The notes under the pieces were generated by a model. It was given only the letters and a program-made list of their open reading frames with translations. It searched no databases and was not told the DNA's origin. Of a DNA stretch of 64,000 nucleotides, positions 19,099 through 28,852 are shown in pieces. Every line of letters begins with the position of its first letter. Within the stretch, counting starts at the first letter, position 1. The position numbers and the translations under genes were made by a program. This stretch comes from JAUWKC01 sp035529895 (GTDB lineage: Bacteria > Planctomycetota > Phycisphaerae > Sedimentisphaerales > Anaerobacaceae): assembly GCA_035529895.1 (NCBI GenBank), contig DATKVV010000010.1, positions 1 to 64,000 of the forward strand, read 5' to 3'.

Positions 19099-19121
19099 CG
19101 GCGGTAGTATCGGCCAGACCA

Positions 19122-19146
19122 GTCCGACAGGTCGGACCCGTCCGAC
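19122..19146 (+). repeat. Triple GTCCGAC/GTCGGAC palindrome in GH31 leader
   Basis: GTCCGAC-AG-GTCGGAC-CC-GTCCGAC: three half-sites at exact 9-bp intervals. The first pair or the second pair can form a hairpin but not both, the layout of mutually exclusive RNA stems or of overlapping operator sites. It lies just after the predicted start of transcription and about 31 bp before the GH31 start codon. TTTATT follows the second stem. Confidence 0.55.
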
Positions 19147-19177
19147 CTTTATTCAGTTTGACGGACAGGAGAAAGGC

Positions 19178-21577
19178 ATGTTTCCCAAAAGCAGTCAAAA
19201 GTTCGTGGCAGTCGTACTTTTCGGCGTCCTTTGCGCCGGCATCGGGAATATCGCTCAGGCTTATACCATAATGGGCGATGTCAATTCGTACGAAAAGGAC
19301 GGCAATAATATCACCTTCAATTGCGAAAATGGCAGGGTAAAGCTGAGCTTCCTCGCGGATGACCTTGTCAGGGTCCACATGGCGCCCTCAGGCAGGGATT
19401 TCCCCAGGGACACTCTGCACCTCGACGAAAACGGCCCCTACGCTGTTATAGATTATGATTGGCCGGGCGCGTCTTTTCAGGTTAATGAAGCGTTTGACGC
19501 CGACCTTGAAGGGGTCGTCTATAACATTCAAGCGGGCAAGCTGCTCGTTAAGGTCAGGAAGCAGCCTTTCAAACTGGCCTTTTACGATGCCAGAGGAAGC
19601 CTGCTGGTTATGGAGAAGGAGGGAATCGTCAATGCCGGCCTCGGTTACGAAGGCTCGAAGGTTTATGAAACGATGGCCCTGCCTGATGATGAGCATTTCT
19701 TTGGTTTCGGGGCGCACAACCACCCGCTCGATATGCGCCGACAGCAGATGACCTGCTACGCCAGAGAGCTCGAGACGACGAAATGGATAGGCGGTTTTCC
19801 CGTCCCTTGGTTCATGAGCACGCGGGGCTATGGAGTTTTTTTCAACAACCTCGACGATGATGTTACCCTGAAGATGGGCACGACGCCCGGCGAATACTCC
19901 TTCGAGGGGACCTCCGGCTGCATGGAAGGCTGGGACATGGATTACTACCTGATGTACGGTCCCACCCTTGCGGATATCCTGGTAAGGTACATCGACATCG
20001 TCGGCCGGCCTCCGCTGCCTGACAAGTGGTTCTTCGGCCATATACAATGCAAGTGTTGCGACTGGGGCCAGAAGGACGTTCTGGAAGTCGCCCGCAAGTA
20101 CCGCGAAGGCGACTGGCCCTGCGATGTAATTATTATTGATTACCAGGGCATGGACGCCGGTTTCAAATGGTCCTCGCTTTTCCCCGATGTTGCCCACATG
20201 TATGAAACCCTCGGTAAAATGGGCTTTAAGACGGGCCTGAGCACCGCCCTTTTTCATCCGCTTTTTGACTGGAAGAAGTATGACCCGACCGTAGCCGGTA
20301 TCTGCCAGCAGTACTGGGCGTTACACGTGCCCCGGCTCAAGGACGGCAACGCCTTCTGGTGGCAGGACAACTCCGAACGCTCCCAAATGTACACCGGCAT
20401 GGAGAAGTTCGCAAATGGCTACGAGACTCACGAGCTGTTCGGCTCACTGTGGGCAAAGAATGTCTTTGACGGCATGGCGAAAATGGGGCTTTATGGCCGA
20501 CCCGTTATCAGCCGGGGCGGGCCAATAGGGGGACACCGATATATCATTCCCTTTGCAGGCGACCTGCCGCACGGCCTCGAGTTTATCAGAACCGACCTGA
20601 ACTGGCTGCGAAACGGAGGACTGTCACTATATCCCTTCTGCCTGGTCGAGCTGGGTGGCTTCATAGACCGGGGTCGTCCCGGAATGAATCCTCTGGACGA
20701 ATACAACGTCATACGGCGAATGATAAACCTCGTACCGGTTGTCCCCATCTCCAGATCGCACGGCACCGGTGAGTTCGGCGCGATGCTTCCCTGGCAGCTT
20801 ACGAAGCAGCAGCAGGACCTGTACCGCTATTACCTTAAACTGCGCTACCGCCTGCACCCGTATCTTTATACGGGCGCCATCGAAGCCGTTTTATCCGGCC
20901 GGCCGGCTTTGGCGCCGCTGGTCTTCGACTATCAGGACGACAAGAATACTTACGATAAGGACTTTGAGTTCATGCTCGGCCGGCTAATCCTCGTCGCGCC
21001 CGTTCTGGAAAAAGTCAACGAGTGGAGCGTGTATTTGCCAAAAGGCAAATGGATTCACTATTGGACGGGAAAAGAATACGACGGCGGCCAAACTGTCACC
21101 GTTAGCGCCCCGCTGTATGGCAAAGACGGCCTGCCTATGTTTGTAAAATCCGGCGCCATAATCCCGATGATGCCGGAAATGAGCTACATCTATGAGAAAA
21201 AGGCTGACCCCATTAGCCTCGACGTTTATCCGGATGCCGGCGCCCCGTCGACATACGTAATGTACGACTGTGAAAAGGTCGGGGGCGGTATCTGGAAGAC
21301 GCGCTTCGTTTGCTCGGAGGACGCCGCGATAATAAAGGTGGCGATAAGCGTTTCTGATTTGGCGTATGAGCTTTGGGTGCACTGCGGCAAAGAGCCTGCT
21401 GCTGTTATCGTCGATTCGAAAGGCTCGCCGCAGTTAAGAACCAGGAGCGATTATGAGGCGGCAAAAGAGGGATGGTATTACGGCCCAGGCTGTTTCTACG
21501 GGTCGGACAGCGTAAAAACGCTCAACATCAAAGTCCCAAAGGGTCCAAACCCGCACTTCATTCGTATACCAAAGTAG
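19178..21577 (+). CDS. Secreted GH31 family glycoside hydrolase (copy 2)
   Basis: 799 residues with a signal peptide (about 1-27) cleaved near QA-YTIMGDVNS. It closely matches the copy at 6603-9077 along its full length (for example ENGPYAV, FGFGAHNHPLDMR, YYLKLRYRLHPY, GKDGLPMFVKSGAIIPMMP). The likely nucleophile is Asp397 in WWQDNSE and the acid/base Asp462 in FAGD, again 65 residues apart. The usual DIGGF Asp is Glu here (VELGG), a difference from copy 1 (MNLGG). AGGAGAAAGGC precedes the ATG. Unlike copy 1 it has its own strong promoter and a leader with an unusual palindrome cluster, and it lies divergent from the module 2 sigma operon. Substrate unknown. Confidence 0.88.
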   Translation: MFPKSSQKFVAVVLFGVLCAGIGNIAQAYTIMGDVNSYEKDGNNITFNCENGRVKLSFLADDLVRVHMAPSGRDFPRDTLHLDENGPYAVIDYDWPGASFQVNEAFDADLEGVVYNIQAGKLLVKVRKQPFKLAFYDARGSLLVMEKEGIVNAGLGYEGSKVYETMALPDDEHFFGFGAHNHPLDMRRQQMTCYARELETTKWIGGFPVPWFMSTRGYGVFFNNLDDDVTLKMGTTPGEYSFEGTSGCMEGWDMDYYLMYGPTLADILVRYIDIVGRPPLPDKWFFGHIQCKCCDWGQKDVLEVARKYREGDWPCDVIIIDYQGMDAGFKWSSLFPDVAHMYETLGKMGFKTGLSTALFHPLFDWKKYDPTVAGICQQYWALHVPRLKDGNAFWWQDNSERSQMYTGMEKFANGYETHELFGSLWAKNVFDGMAKMGLYGRPVISRGGPIGGHRYIIPFAGDLPHGLEFIRTDLNWLRNGGLSLYPFCLVELGGFIDRGRPGMNPLDEYNVIRRMINLVPVVPISRSHGTGEFGAMLPWQLTKQQQDLYRYYLKLRYRLHPYLYTGAIEAVLSGRPALAPLVFDYQDDKNTYDKDFEFMLGRLILVAPVLEKVNEWSVYLPKGKWIHYWTGKEYDGGQTVTVSAPLYGKDGLPMFVKSGAIIPMMPEMSYIYEKKADPISLDVYPDAGAPSTYVMYDCEKVGGGIWKTRFVCSEDAAIIKVAISVSDLAYELWVHCGKEPAAVIVDSKGSPQLRTRSDYEAAKEGWYYGPGCFYGSDSVKTLNIKVPKGPNPHFIRIPK

Positions 21578-21597
21578 TCACCTGACCGAACCTGCGG

Positions 21598-24500
21598 TCA
21601 TTTACGGTCTTTCGGCTTGACGGCGATAGGTTCAATCGCCTTACCGGACGGGTTGGCCGGCGCCGCCCTCGAGGACTTTGTGACTTCATTGACGTCCCAA
21701 AGCAGCGCGGTTCCGTCCCGGCTGCCGGATGCAAGCAATTTCCCGTCAGGCGAGAATGCCACACTGTAGACGCCGCCGTACTCCACGCCCTTGAGACCCG
21801 GCACCCCGTGTCCCTCGAGCTTGGCAATCTCTTTGCGGGCCGACACGTCCCACAGGCGAACAGTCCCGTCCATGCTGCCGGAAGCCATAAGTGCGCCGTC
21901 CGGCGAAAATGCGACCGACGATACCACCTCGGTATGGCCCTTCAGGCTTGCTGTTTGTTTTCCCGTTTCGGCGTCCCACAATACTATCGCATTGCTGCTG
22001 GCGGGCATGATGAGGCGCCCGCCCGGACCGACGCGAGGCCTCTTGTTAAAGTAACCGTGTCCCGACGCCAGCAGCCGGCCGTCAGGCGAGAACGCCAGCG
22101 AGCCTGCCGGGTCCTTGCCTGCACCGAGTTTAGCCATCTCTTTGCCGGTCGCGGTGTCCCAAAGGCATATCGGAAAATCATTGTCAGCCAAACTCTGGCG
22201 GGCCCAGCTTTCGTCTACGGCCGGCATTGCCGATGCCAGAGTCCTGCCGTCGGCGGAAAAAACGATAATCCCCGCCCTTACCGGTGACTCGAACTTGACA
22301 AGCTGTTTGCCGGCGGCCACGTCCCACAGATACAGAGTTCCGCCTTCGTCGAGCGAAGCCAGAGTATTACTGTCTGCGCTAAAGGCGAAGTGTTCGACAG
22401 ATGATTCGTGTCCCGCAAGCATGCCAAGAACACTCCCGGCTGCCATGTCATAAAGCCGGATTAAATTATTAGCGGTAGCCGAGGCCATTATCCGTCCGTC
22501 AGGAGAGATTGCACAGCGCCAGTAAGCGCGCAGCAAGCTCTGCTGAACACCCGTGGCCGCCTCCCAAAAACGGATGGTCCCGTCCATGCTCTTGGTTATC
22601 ACGTTTGTCTGCCCCTTGAATGCCACCGACCGCACCTCTGACAGATGGCTTGTTGTTTTGACAAGCTCCTGGCCGGTTGCCGCATTCAGCACGGTGATTT
22701 TCCCAAGCCACTCGCCCATAGCGAGCATTTTGCCGTCGGCGGAAAAAGCAATTGACAGCGCACCATCTTGCTGTCCGTCATATCTGGCCGTTTCCTTACC
22801 CGTTTTCGGACACAGGATACGCGCCGCACGGCTCTCGTTGGAGCTGCCGACCGAGGCAAGCAGCTCGCTGTCCGGCGAAAAGGCCATGGCGGCGTTCCAT
22901 CTGACACCGTCGCCTGGGGAGGGAAAGTCCGCCACTATTTGGCCGGAGACGACATCCAAGACGCGGATCGGGCCTTCGCGATTGCCCAGCGCCAGCCTTC
23001 TTCCGTCGGGGGCGAGAGCCAAAGAATAAATCTTGTTCCACTGAAAGCTGCGTACTTTTTTGCCTGTAGCGACATTCCAAAGCTGAACCGCGGAATCGTT
23101 CCTGTCCCTCCGGCTTGCAGAGACGATAGTCTTGCCGTCCTGAGTCAATACAGCCCAGTACATATCCCCTCCCTTGATGCTAATCTGCTCTGCGCCCGTG
23201 GCAACATTGGTAAGCTGGATTCCGCTTTCCGAAACACTCACCACCGCTTTGCCGTCGGGGGAAAATGCTACCGAGTGGATGCTGTACTTCCGCGGAAGTT
23301 CTTTCAGCTTCTTCCCTTTAACGGGGTCCCACAATATGACCTGCCCGTTCATGAGGCTGCCGGACGCCAGCATTCTGCCGTCGCCGGAAAAAGCGAGCGT
23401 ATTAATAGTGTTGGTATGTCCGACAAGGCGGTGGCGGACTTTACCTGTGGCTGTTTCCCAAATGATGACCGTTCTGTCTCTGCCTGCTGATGCTATCGTG
23501 GCACCGTCCGGCGAGAATGCCACGGCCTCGGCGTGACCATTGTGCCTCAGCCGGAATGTTCCCAGCCTTGCAACCGCCCCTGCCGGCAGAGGGTCGCCGT
23601 ACAAATCCACGTGCCGGCCCGCCGCCTCGGGGGCTTTCTCGGCCGCCTCTGCCGCAGGCAGCAGAAATGCCGTAACAACACCAACCAAAATCAGCATAAG
23701 ACTGGCGACCTTTGTACCGCTCGACGTCGGCCGGCTGTTGATATGTTTAATTCGTTCGGCCAGCGAGCTTCGGGATTCCGCAACTCCCACCATACGCAGA
23801 TTCAAAGCCGGCCGGTTAGATTTTAACTTCCCAAGGTTTACCAACGTCTCCGGATACCATCGTCCCTTTTCACCCATTGCTGAAACCACCCTTTCATCCA
23901 CCGCCTGGTCGCGCACCCTGCGGATTATCGAGTTCGCCACCCACAGCAGCGGGTTATAAAAATAAATAATCTGTAAAACAGTCTGTATCAGGTTCGCCCA
24001 CAAGTCGCCTCGTTTGATATGAGCAAGCTCGTGGAGCAAGACCGACCGCAAATGTCTCGATCCCAGACTCGGCGCCAGATTGTGCGGCACCAAAATCACC
24101 GGCCGCCACAAGCCGTATACAACCGGGCTCGTCACTTTCGCCGAAACCTTCAACACCACTTCCGTTTTTACTCCTATACATTCGCGGCAGTACTTAAGGA
24201 CGCTGTTCATAATATTGTTTGCGTTTCTGGCCTGAGCAACAAGCTTCCTTGCGCATATCGCCCGCTGCAACAATAACAACGTCATACTCATCGTTCCTCC
24301 CAGCCAAATCAGCCCCATTATCGCCTCCCACGTCAGCGGGGCAGCCAGCCGGTCGGCAACTGCTGCTGCATAAGTTATTTTATCGCCCAACCAGTATACA
24401 CAATTTATCGGAAACGGCAACAGACCCGCAAGAATAAAGGGCGTCAGCGACAACATCCACAGCCAGTACCGATATGCCGCGCGTACTTTCTTGCGCAGAA

Positions 24501-24618
24501 AAAGCACGTCCGTCAGCAGCAGGATTACTATCAGCCCGCTCGACTGAATAAGCATGGGAAAGGCAAATACTATAAACGCCTTTCCCATCGAATTGATATT
24601 TTCCAACAGCGTATACAT
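21598..24618 (-). CDS. BlaR1-like M56 metallopeptidase fused to 14 WD40 repeats
   Basis: 1006 residues. The N-terminal part is a BlaR1/MecR1-type M56 integral membrane protease: helices at about 16-40, 50-70 and 97-120, then the zinc motif HELAHIKRGD (His196, Glu197, His200) and a fourth helix near 306-326 followed by an AEA cleavage-like site. The rest (about 360-990) contains 14 WD40 repeats of the FSPDG...LW-D-x-x-TG kind, enough for two seven-bladed propellers, on the outer face. BlaR1 proteins normally cut a BlaI repressor, but no blaI gene is here. It lies 224 bp after the module 3 sigma/partner pair on the same strand. A role as a protease in that pathway is inference. Confidence 0.85.
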   Translation of the reverse strand: MYTLLENINSMGKAFIVFAFPMLIQSSGLIVILLLTDVLFLRKKVRAAYRYWLWMLSLTPFILAGLLPFPINCVYWLGDKITYAAAVADRLAAPLTWEAIMGLIWLGGTMSMTLLLLQRAICARKLVAQARNANNIMNSVLKYCRECIGVKTEVVLKVSAKVTSPVVYGLWRPVILVPHNLAPSLGSRHLRSVLLHELAHIKRGDLWANLIQTVLQIIYFYNPLLWVANSIIRRVRDQAVDERVVSAMGEKGRWYPETLVNLGKLKSNRPALNLRMVGVAESRSSLAERIKHINSRPTSSGTKVASLMLILVGVVTAFLLPAAEAAEKAPEAAGRHVDLYGDPLPAGAVARLGTFRLRHNGHAEAVAFSPDGATIASAGRDRTVIIWETATGKVRHRLVGHTNTINTLAFSGDGRMLASGSLMNGQVILWDPVKGKKLKELPRKYSIHSVAFSPDGKAVVSVSESGIQLTNVATGAEQISIKGGDMYWAVLTQDGKTIVSASRRDRNDSAVQLWNVATGKKVRSFQWNKIYSLALAPDGRRLALGNREGPIRVLDVVSGQIVADFPSPGDGVRWNAAMAFSPDSELLASVGSSNESRAARILCPKTGKETARYDGQQDGALSIAFSADGKMLAMGEWLGKITVLNAATGQELVKTTSHLSEVRSVAFKGQTNVITKSMDGTIRFWEAATGVQQSLLRAYWRCAISPDGRIMASATANNLIRLYDMAAGSVLGMLAGHESSVEHFAFSADSNTLASLDEGGTLYLWDVAAGKQLVKFESPVRAGIIVFSADGRTLASAMPAVDESWARQSLADNDFPICLWDTATGKEMAKLGAGKDPAGSLAFSPDGRLLASGHGYFNKRPRVGPGGRLIMPASSNAIVLWDAETGKQTASLKGHTEVVSSVAFSPDGALMASGSMDGTVRLWDVSARKEIAKLEGHGVPGLKGVEYGGVYSVAFSPDGKLLASGSRDGTALLWDVNEVTKSSRAAPANPSGKAIEPIAVKPKDRK

Positions 24619-24842
24619 AGCGCTCTCTACAGTTATATGACGCCCTTCTTCAGGTTTTTGTTACAGGAAAAAACAAATTTTTCCCACGGATATGACTTTC
24701 TGCGCCAAAAACCGCCCCACGGTGCAAAAGCGTATAAAAAAGGCCGGGTGAAAACGACTCGACCTCGGACTACTTGAAACTCTCTTTTGCTTTCCTTCTC
24801 GGTAGCTCGCACGAGGACTTTTACATTGCTCTTGCCCTGCCC

Positions 24843-27800
24843 CTACATTCCGAGCGCTGCATCGAGCGTTGACTCCAACTGCTCCGAACTCGGATTTCTC
24901 GACAAAACCGCACCCTTCGGACCTATGACAAATAAACAGGGAAACGTGAGCCTCTCGTACCCCGCGTACACGGTTACTCTTGCCGCGCCGTAGTCTCTCG
25001 ACGCAATTCCTCTTGTCTTCTCATCCGCAAAGCAATTTATGCATTTTAGCTGCTTGTTTTTCAGCAAGTCCCTGGTATCTTCGAGGTCATCGTCCAGCGA
25101 AACGGCAATCATAACCAGCCGGGTGTCTCTGCCGAAACTCCTGTAAGTCCCCTCGACCTGCAACAGTTTTTCTACGCTCTGAGGGTCCCGGCTGCTCCAG
25201 AAGCTCAGCAGCACGACCCTGCCGCTAAAGTCCGCCAGGTTCACCGTCTTGCCGTCAAAAGTCTCGGCCTCGAACGCAGGGGCAAAATCCCCGACCTTCA
25301 GATGCTTCTTTATCTCCAGCTCAAGCGTTCCGATATCAAGAACCTCATCGCTCGTCTGCTCATTCACATCTGGTACCGCAAACTCGTAATTCAGTGTCCC
25401 GATCACCGCGCCTATCCAGTACTCCCTCTCTTTCGCGCGCTCCCAAACAGCCGCCTGCAGATTATAAGTTCCCGCAGGGACATCCTCGACCCGGAATTTG
25501 CCTTCGTGGTCTATATACACGCCATAAGCCTGCCTGTTCTCAAGGCTTGACTTCTCGAATCGTCTGCCCTCTTCCGAAGCTTCCCATGTTTCAATCCACT
25601 CAAGTCTCTCTTCCGTCGGCATTTGCTCAAAACCCTCGGGAGTTGGCGGCTCCGGCGGCTTTCGGCTGAGGCAGTGATACCCATTGGCCCAGTTTATTGG
25701 CTTGCCATAGTCGGCGGGCACAGCTACTCGCCCGACAACAGTTCTGCCCTGGCCGCCGATGACAACGCTCACCGTTTCGCCGGCCACCACCTCCACCGGC
25801 GCCACCCGGCTATCGCTCATCTGCCCGACCCTGCGCTTCTCATGGACGACTCTGGCTGTGCCCGGCACAACCCGTTCAAACACAAACTTGCCCTGCGCGT
25901 CGCTGACTGTCTGATAATCACATCTGACCCTCGGCACGGCATATTTGGCAGGCAGTTCGCTGTCGAGCCACAGATCCTCTTTGGCGCCTGGTTTGCCTCC
26001 AATACGAACTACACCCTCCACACGTCCCCACGGCTGAAGAATTATATGGCCGGCCCACTCAAAATCCTCCTCCGTAACCTTCGCATAGCCTTCATCCCCC
26101 ACTGCCACAAGCAGGTATGTTTCAGTCTGTGGCGGAAAAGAGAACCGCCCATTGGCGCCGGTTGCAATAATTCGCTGGTATTGCTTTTGGAAAAACTGAC
26201 CATTGCGGATATGCGCACCCGCCGAGGCTGTGCAAAGGGCCACTTCCACATTCACGGCCGCCTCACCACTCGGCAGATACACGACCCCACTGGGCCCCTC
26301 GCCCCTTTGAAGTTCAAAGTCGAAAACAGCTTGTTCCTCGGCAATATCGAACACACGCGAAATGCCTGGCTGATACCGTTCAGCCTCAATCAAAATTGTG
26401 TAAAGGTCGCCCGCATAATTGAATTCGAATTCATAGCTGCCGTTGGAGAATGCAGCCGCTTGCCCCCGCGACCAGCCAACCCGGCCGTCGCTTTTGGACT
26501 TCGTTCCCGGTATCAGCTTGAAGCTTCTGACAGGCGCCTTGCTGACGGCATCTATAACGTTGCCCCTGACCCGCAGCGGACGATGCATTTCGATTATATG
26601 CTCCTGTGCCGAAGCTGACAGAGCAAGACCGGAGATAGTAACGTATTCCCTTCCGGCCACCATAAAGAAAACTTCGTCTTCCGGCGCATCATCCCACCTG
26701 AAACGGCCTTCGGAGTCTGTCTTTGAATTCCAGTCGATGGAACGATGGCCCCGCCAGGTGTCGGCCGAGACGAACACATTGCTTATCGGCTTGTCGTTCG
26801 AGTCGACGACGCGCCCGCGAATAATTCTTCCCCGCCGCAGATAAAACTCGACCGGTTCCATATCCGCGTGTGCCGCAAACTCCTTTAGGTCCGGCGCATA
26901 GCCTTTTGCCTGAACGGTAAGAACCATTTGCCCCGGCCGCGATTGGGCAAACTTAAATCTCCCCTCAGCACCCGTCTTGACAGTCGGATAATAAGTGCCG
27001 TACCGGTCCGACCCTTGCCCAACCCTCGCTCCCTCTATAGGCTGCCCGTTCGAATCGAGAACCCGGCCCACCACGTCCAGCCCTTTGCGCATCACCATCA
27101 CCCCCACCATCTGACGCAGCTCTTCCGTGGAAGGTTTTTTGGTCACTCCGTACGCCTCGTCGTCCATGTAATCCGCGTGCGCCAGGCGAATCCCGATGTC
27201 ATCAATCTGCGCCGGCACATGGGTACACTGCCAAAAACCGCTCGCATCCGTCTTCTCCTGATGATCTACGAGGAAAACACGCTCGTTCACGCCTGCAGAG
27301 GTGCGTGACACCAACATAAGATACACAGTGACCCATTCTATCGGCTCGCCTTCTTCATTTTGAACAAAACCGCCGATCGACGTCCCCCGCTCCAGAACCA
27401 GCGTGTAGCTCTCGGGAATTTGAGCGCCCTCCTTGTCCCTGCGGAACACAACTTGCACAGGCACAAAGCCTTCCTTTTGCGTCTCTATGCGAACGTAATT
27501 CGTCTCTCTCTCGCCAAGCTCAATCCTGCACCACCCTTGCTCATCCGTCGCCTCCTCGCGTTCCTCATCGGACCCATCCTTCACGATTTGGATATCGAGC
27601 TTGACGCCCGCCAGCGGCCCGCCGGTTTGTTTGTTTATCACCCTCAGGTCTAACACCTTTTCCGTCGGCGCCGGCGGATACGCCATCCCGCCTTTATTGG
27701 CGTCGCCTTCAGGTATCTTGTTGGCATCCGCTTCAATCCTGCTTTTGGCCTGCTCCGCCTCGGTGCGTTCTATAATCTTTTCAATCGGTCCTGCAAACGG

Positions 27801-28298
27801 ATTCTCCGTATAGCCTTCCGGCAGATTCTCTTCCGCCGACAGATAAAGCCCCATCAGCTCCGGCAATGCCCTGTCATCGCCAATCTCGCCCAGGCAAATG
27901 GCGGCAAGCACCTGGCTCTTGAATTGTCCCTGCGAGAGCATCGCCACCAGACCGTTAACGTCACGAGCGAGAAACATCTCCATAATACTTTCGAGCTGTG
28001 CCCTTTCCGCGGGCTTCACCGCCGGCGGCAGCGTACTCGGCGGCTCCTCGGGTTTGGGAACGGTAAACAATCGGGCCCCCAGCAGGACTGCTATGATTAT
28101 CACTGCTGCCCCCGCAAGCTTTATTATTGTGCTTCTTGCAATCGTTTGCCGGATGCCCGGGCTGATTCCGGCCTGTTCTGTCCGCAGCGATTCTTCCAGG
28201 GCCGCAAAAGCATCACTGAGTATGCGCTCGTCCGCCGACGCGGTTGCACCGACCTGCAATTCCACGATACGACGCTCTGTGTCGCTTAGACCCTTCAT
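24843..28298 (-). CDS. Giant membrane-anchored ECF partner with CarboxypepD_reg and thioredoxin-like domains, module 3
   Basis: 1151 residues. A cytoplasmic N-terminus (about 1-55) precedes one transmembrane helix (IIKLAGAAVIIIAVLLGARL, about 58-77). A segment then follows with DVNGLVAMLSQGQFKSQVLA that resembles the module 1 partner. After it come at least five carboxypeptidase regulatory-like (beta-sandwich) repeats, for example LDVVGRVLDSNGQPIEGARV and IRGRVVDSNDKPISNVFVSA. The C-terminus (about 1010-1150) is a redoxin/AhpC-TSA fold: VGDFAPAFEAETFDGKTVNL, then FWSSRDPQS where the CxxC active site should be. Both catalytic cysteines are missing, so thiol exchange is unlikely. The start overlaps the sigma stop as ATGA. 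It is probably a sensor or anti-sigma; no zinc finger is seen. Confidence 0.75.
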   Translation of the reverse strand: MKGLSDTERRIVELQVGATASADERILSDAFAALEESLRTEQAGISPGIRQTIARSTIIKLAGAAVIIIAVLLGARLFTVPKPEEPPSTLPPAVKPAERAQLESIMEMFLARDVNGLVAMLSQGQFKSQVLAAICLGEIGDDRALPELMGLYLSAEENLPEGYTENPFAGPIEKIIERTEAEQAKSRIEADANKIPEGDANKGGMAYPPAPTEKVLDLRVINKQTGGPLAGVKLDIQIVKDGSDEEREEATDEQGWCRIELGERETNYVRIETQKEGFVPVQVVFRRDKEGAQIPESYTLVLERGTSIGGFVQNEEGEPIEWVTVYLMLVSRTSAGVNERVFLVDHQEKTDASGFWQCTHVPAQIDDIGIRLAHADYMDDEAYGVTKKPSTEELRQMVGVMVMRKGLDVVGRVLDSNGQPIEGARVGQGSDRYGTYYPTVKTGAEGRFKFAQSRPGQMVLTVQAKGYAPDLKEFAAHADMEPVEFYLRRGRIIRGRVVDSNDKPISNVFVSADTWRGHRSIDWNSKTDSEGRFRWDDAPEDEVFFMVAGREYVTISGLALSASAQEHIIEMHRPLRVRGNVIDAVSKAPVRSFKLIPGTKSKSDGRVGWSRGQAAAFSNGSYEFEFNYAGDLYTILIEAERYQPGISRVFDIAEEQAVFDFELQRGEGPSGVVYLPSGEAAVNVEVALCTASAGAHIRNGQFFQKQYQRIIATGANGRFSFPPQTETYLLVAVGDEGYAKVTEEDFEWAGHIILQPWGRVEGVVRIGGKPGAKEDLWLDSELPAKYAVPRVRCDYQTVSDAQGKFVFERVVPGTARVVHEKRRVGQMSDSRVAPVEVVAGETVSVVIGGQGRTVVGRVAVPADYGKPINWANGYHCLSRKPPEPPTPEGFEQMPTEERLEWIETWEASEEGRRFEKSSLENRQAYGVYIDHEGKFRVEDVPAGTYNLQAAVWERAKEREYWIGAVIGTLNYEFAVPDVNEQTSDEVLDIGTLELEIKKHLKVGDFAPAFEAETFDGKTVNLADFSGRVVLLSFWSSRDPQSVEKLLQVEGTYRSFGRDTRLVMIAVSLDDDLEDTRDLLKNKQLKCINCFADEKTRGIASRDYGAARVTVYAGYERLTFPCLFVIGPKGAVLSRNPSSEQLESTLDAALGM

Positions 28299-28852
28299 CC
28301 AATCACCCCGGCATTCAGAACAAACCTCAGTTTGTCCAGCCCGTAGCGGTATCTGGCTTGAGCCGTACTGACGGGAACGCCCTGTGCCGCCGCTATTTCC
28401 CGGAATTTCATCCCGCCCTTCAAATGCAATATTATTACTTCTCGCTGCTCGAACGGAAGTCTCGCCAACCCATCCATCAACAACTGCGTTTCTTCGCTGA
28501 ACATAGCCGATTGCTCAGGCCCTGGGGAATTCGAACCAATCTGCCCAAGCCGCCGAATTTCGACCACCTCGTACTGTTTCCTGCGAAACCTGTCACGAAC
28601 CCGGTTAACAACACAGGTTATCAGGTAATTCTCCAGCTTTCCCCGAAACTCAAACCACCTGATGCCTGCAGCCAGAGATACAAAAACATCGTGCACAATA
28701 TCTTCAGCAGCATTGCCGTCGTTCAGCAGCAAAGCGGCTATTGCAAGCAGTTTATTCTTGTACTTTTCGTAGAGCCGGCGCAGAGCCTCCCTTTCCCCGC
28801 GCTTCAGTCTCCAGATCAAACGCGTATCTTCCTGCATCGCAGGCCCGCTCAC
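28295..28852 (-). CDS. ECF RNA polymerase sigma factor, module 3
   Basis: 185 residues. Region 2 (about 15-85) reads LYEKYKNKLLAIAALLLNDG, NAAEDIVHDVFVSLAAG and LENYLITCVVNRVRDRFRRK; region 4 (about 130-180) reads LPFEQREVIILHLKGGMKFR and STAQARYRYGLDKLR. It is a close paralogue of the sigma factor at 15296-15838. It is the first gene of a three-gene minus-strand set with the giant partner (ATGA overlap) and the M56-WD40 protease. An AAACGG...CCGTTT inverted repeat lies about 30-50 bp upstream. Confidence 0.92.
   Translation of the reverse strand: MSGPAMQEDTRLIWRLKRGEREALRRLYEKYKNKLLAIAALLLNDGNAAEDIVHDVFVSLAAGIRWFEFRGKLENYLITCVVNRVRDRFRRKQYEVVEIRRLGQIGSNSPGPEQSAMFSEETQLLMDGLARLPFEQREVIILHLKGGMKFREIAAAQGVPVSTAQARYRYGLDKLRFVLNAGVIG

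Noticed and set aside
21650..23560. Repeat structure in DNA
   Set aside because: This is the coding sequence of the WD40 repeats, not a DNA repeat element.
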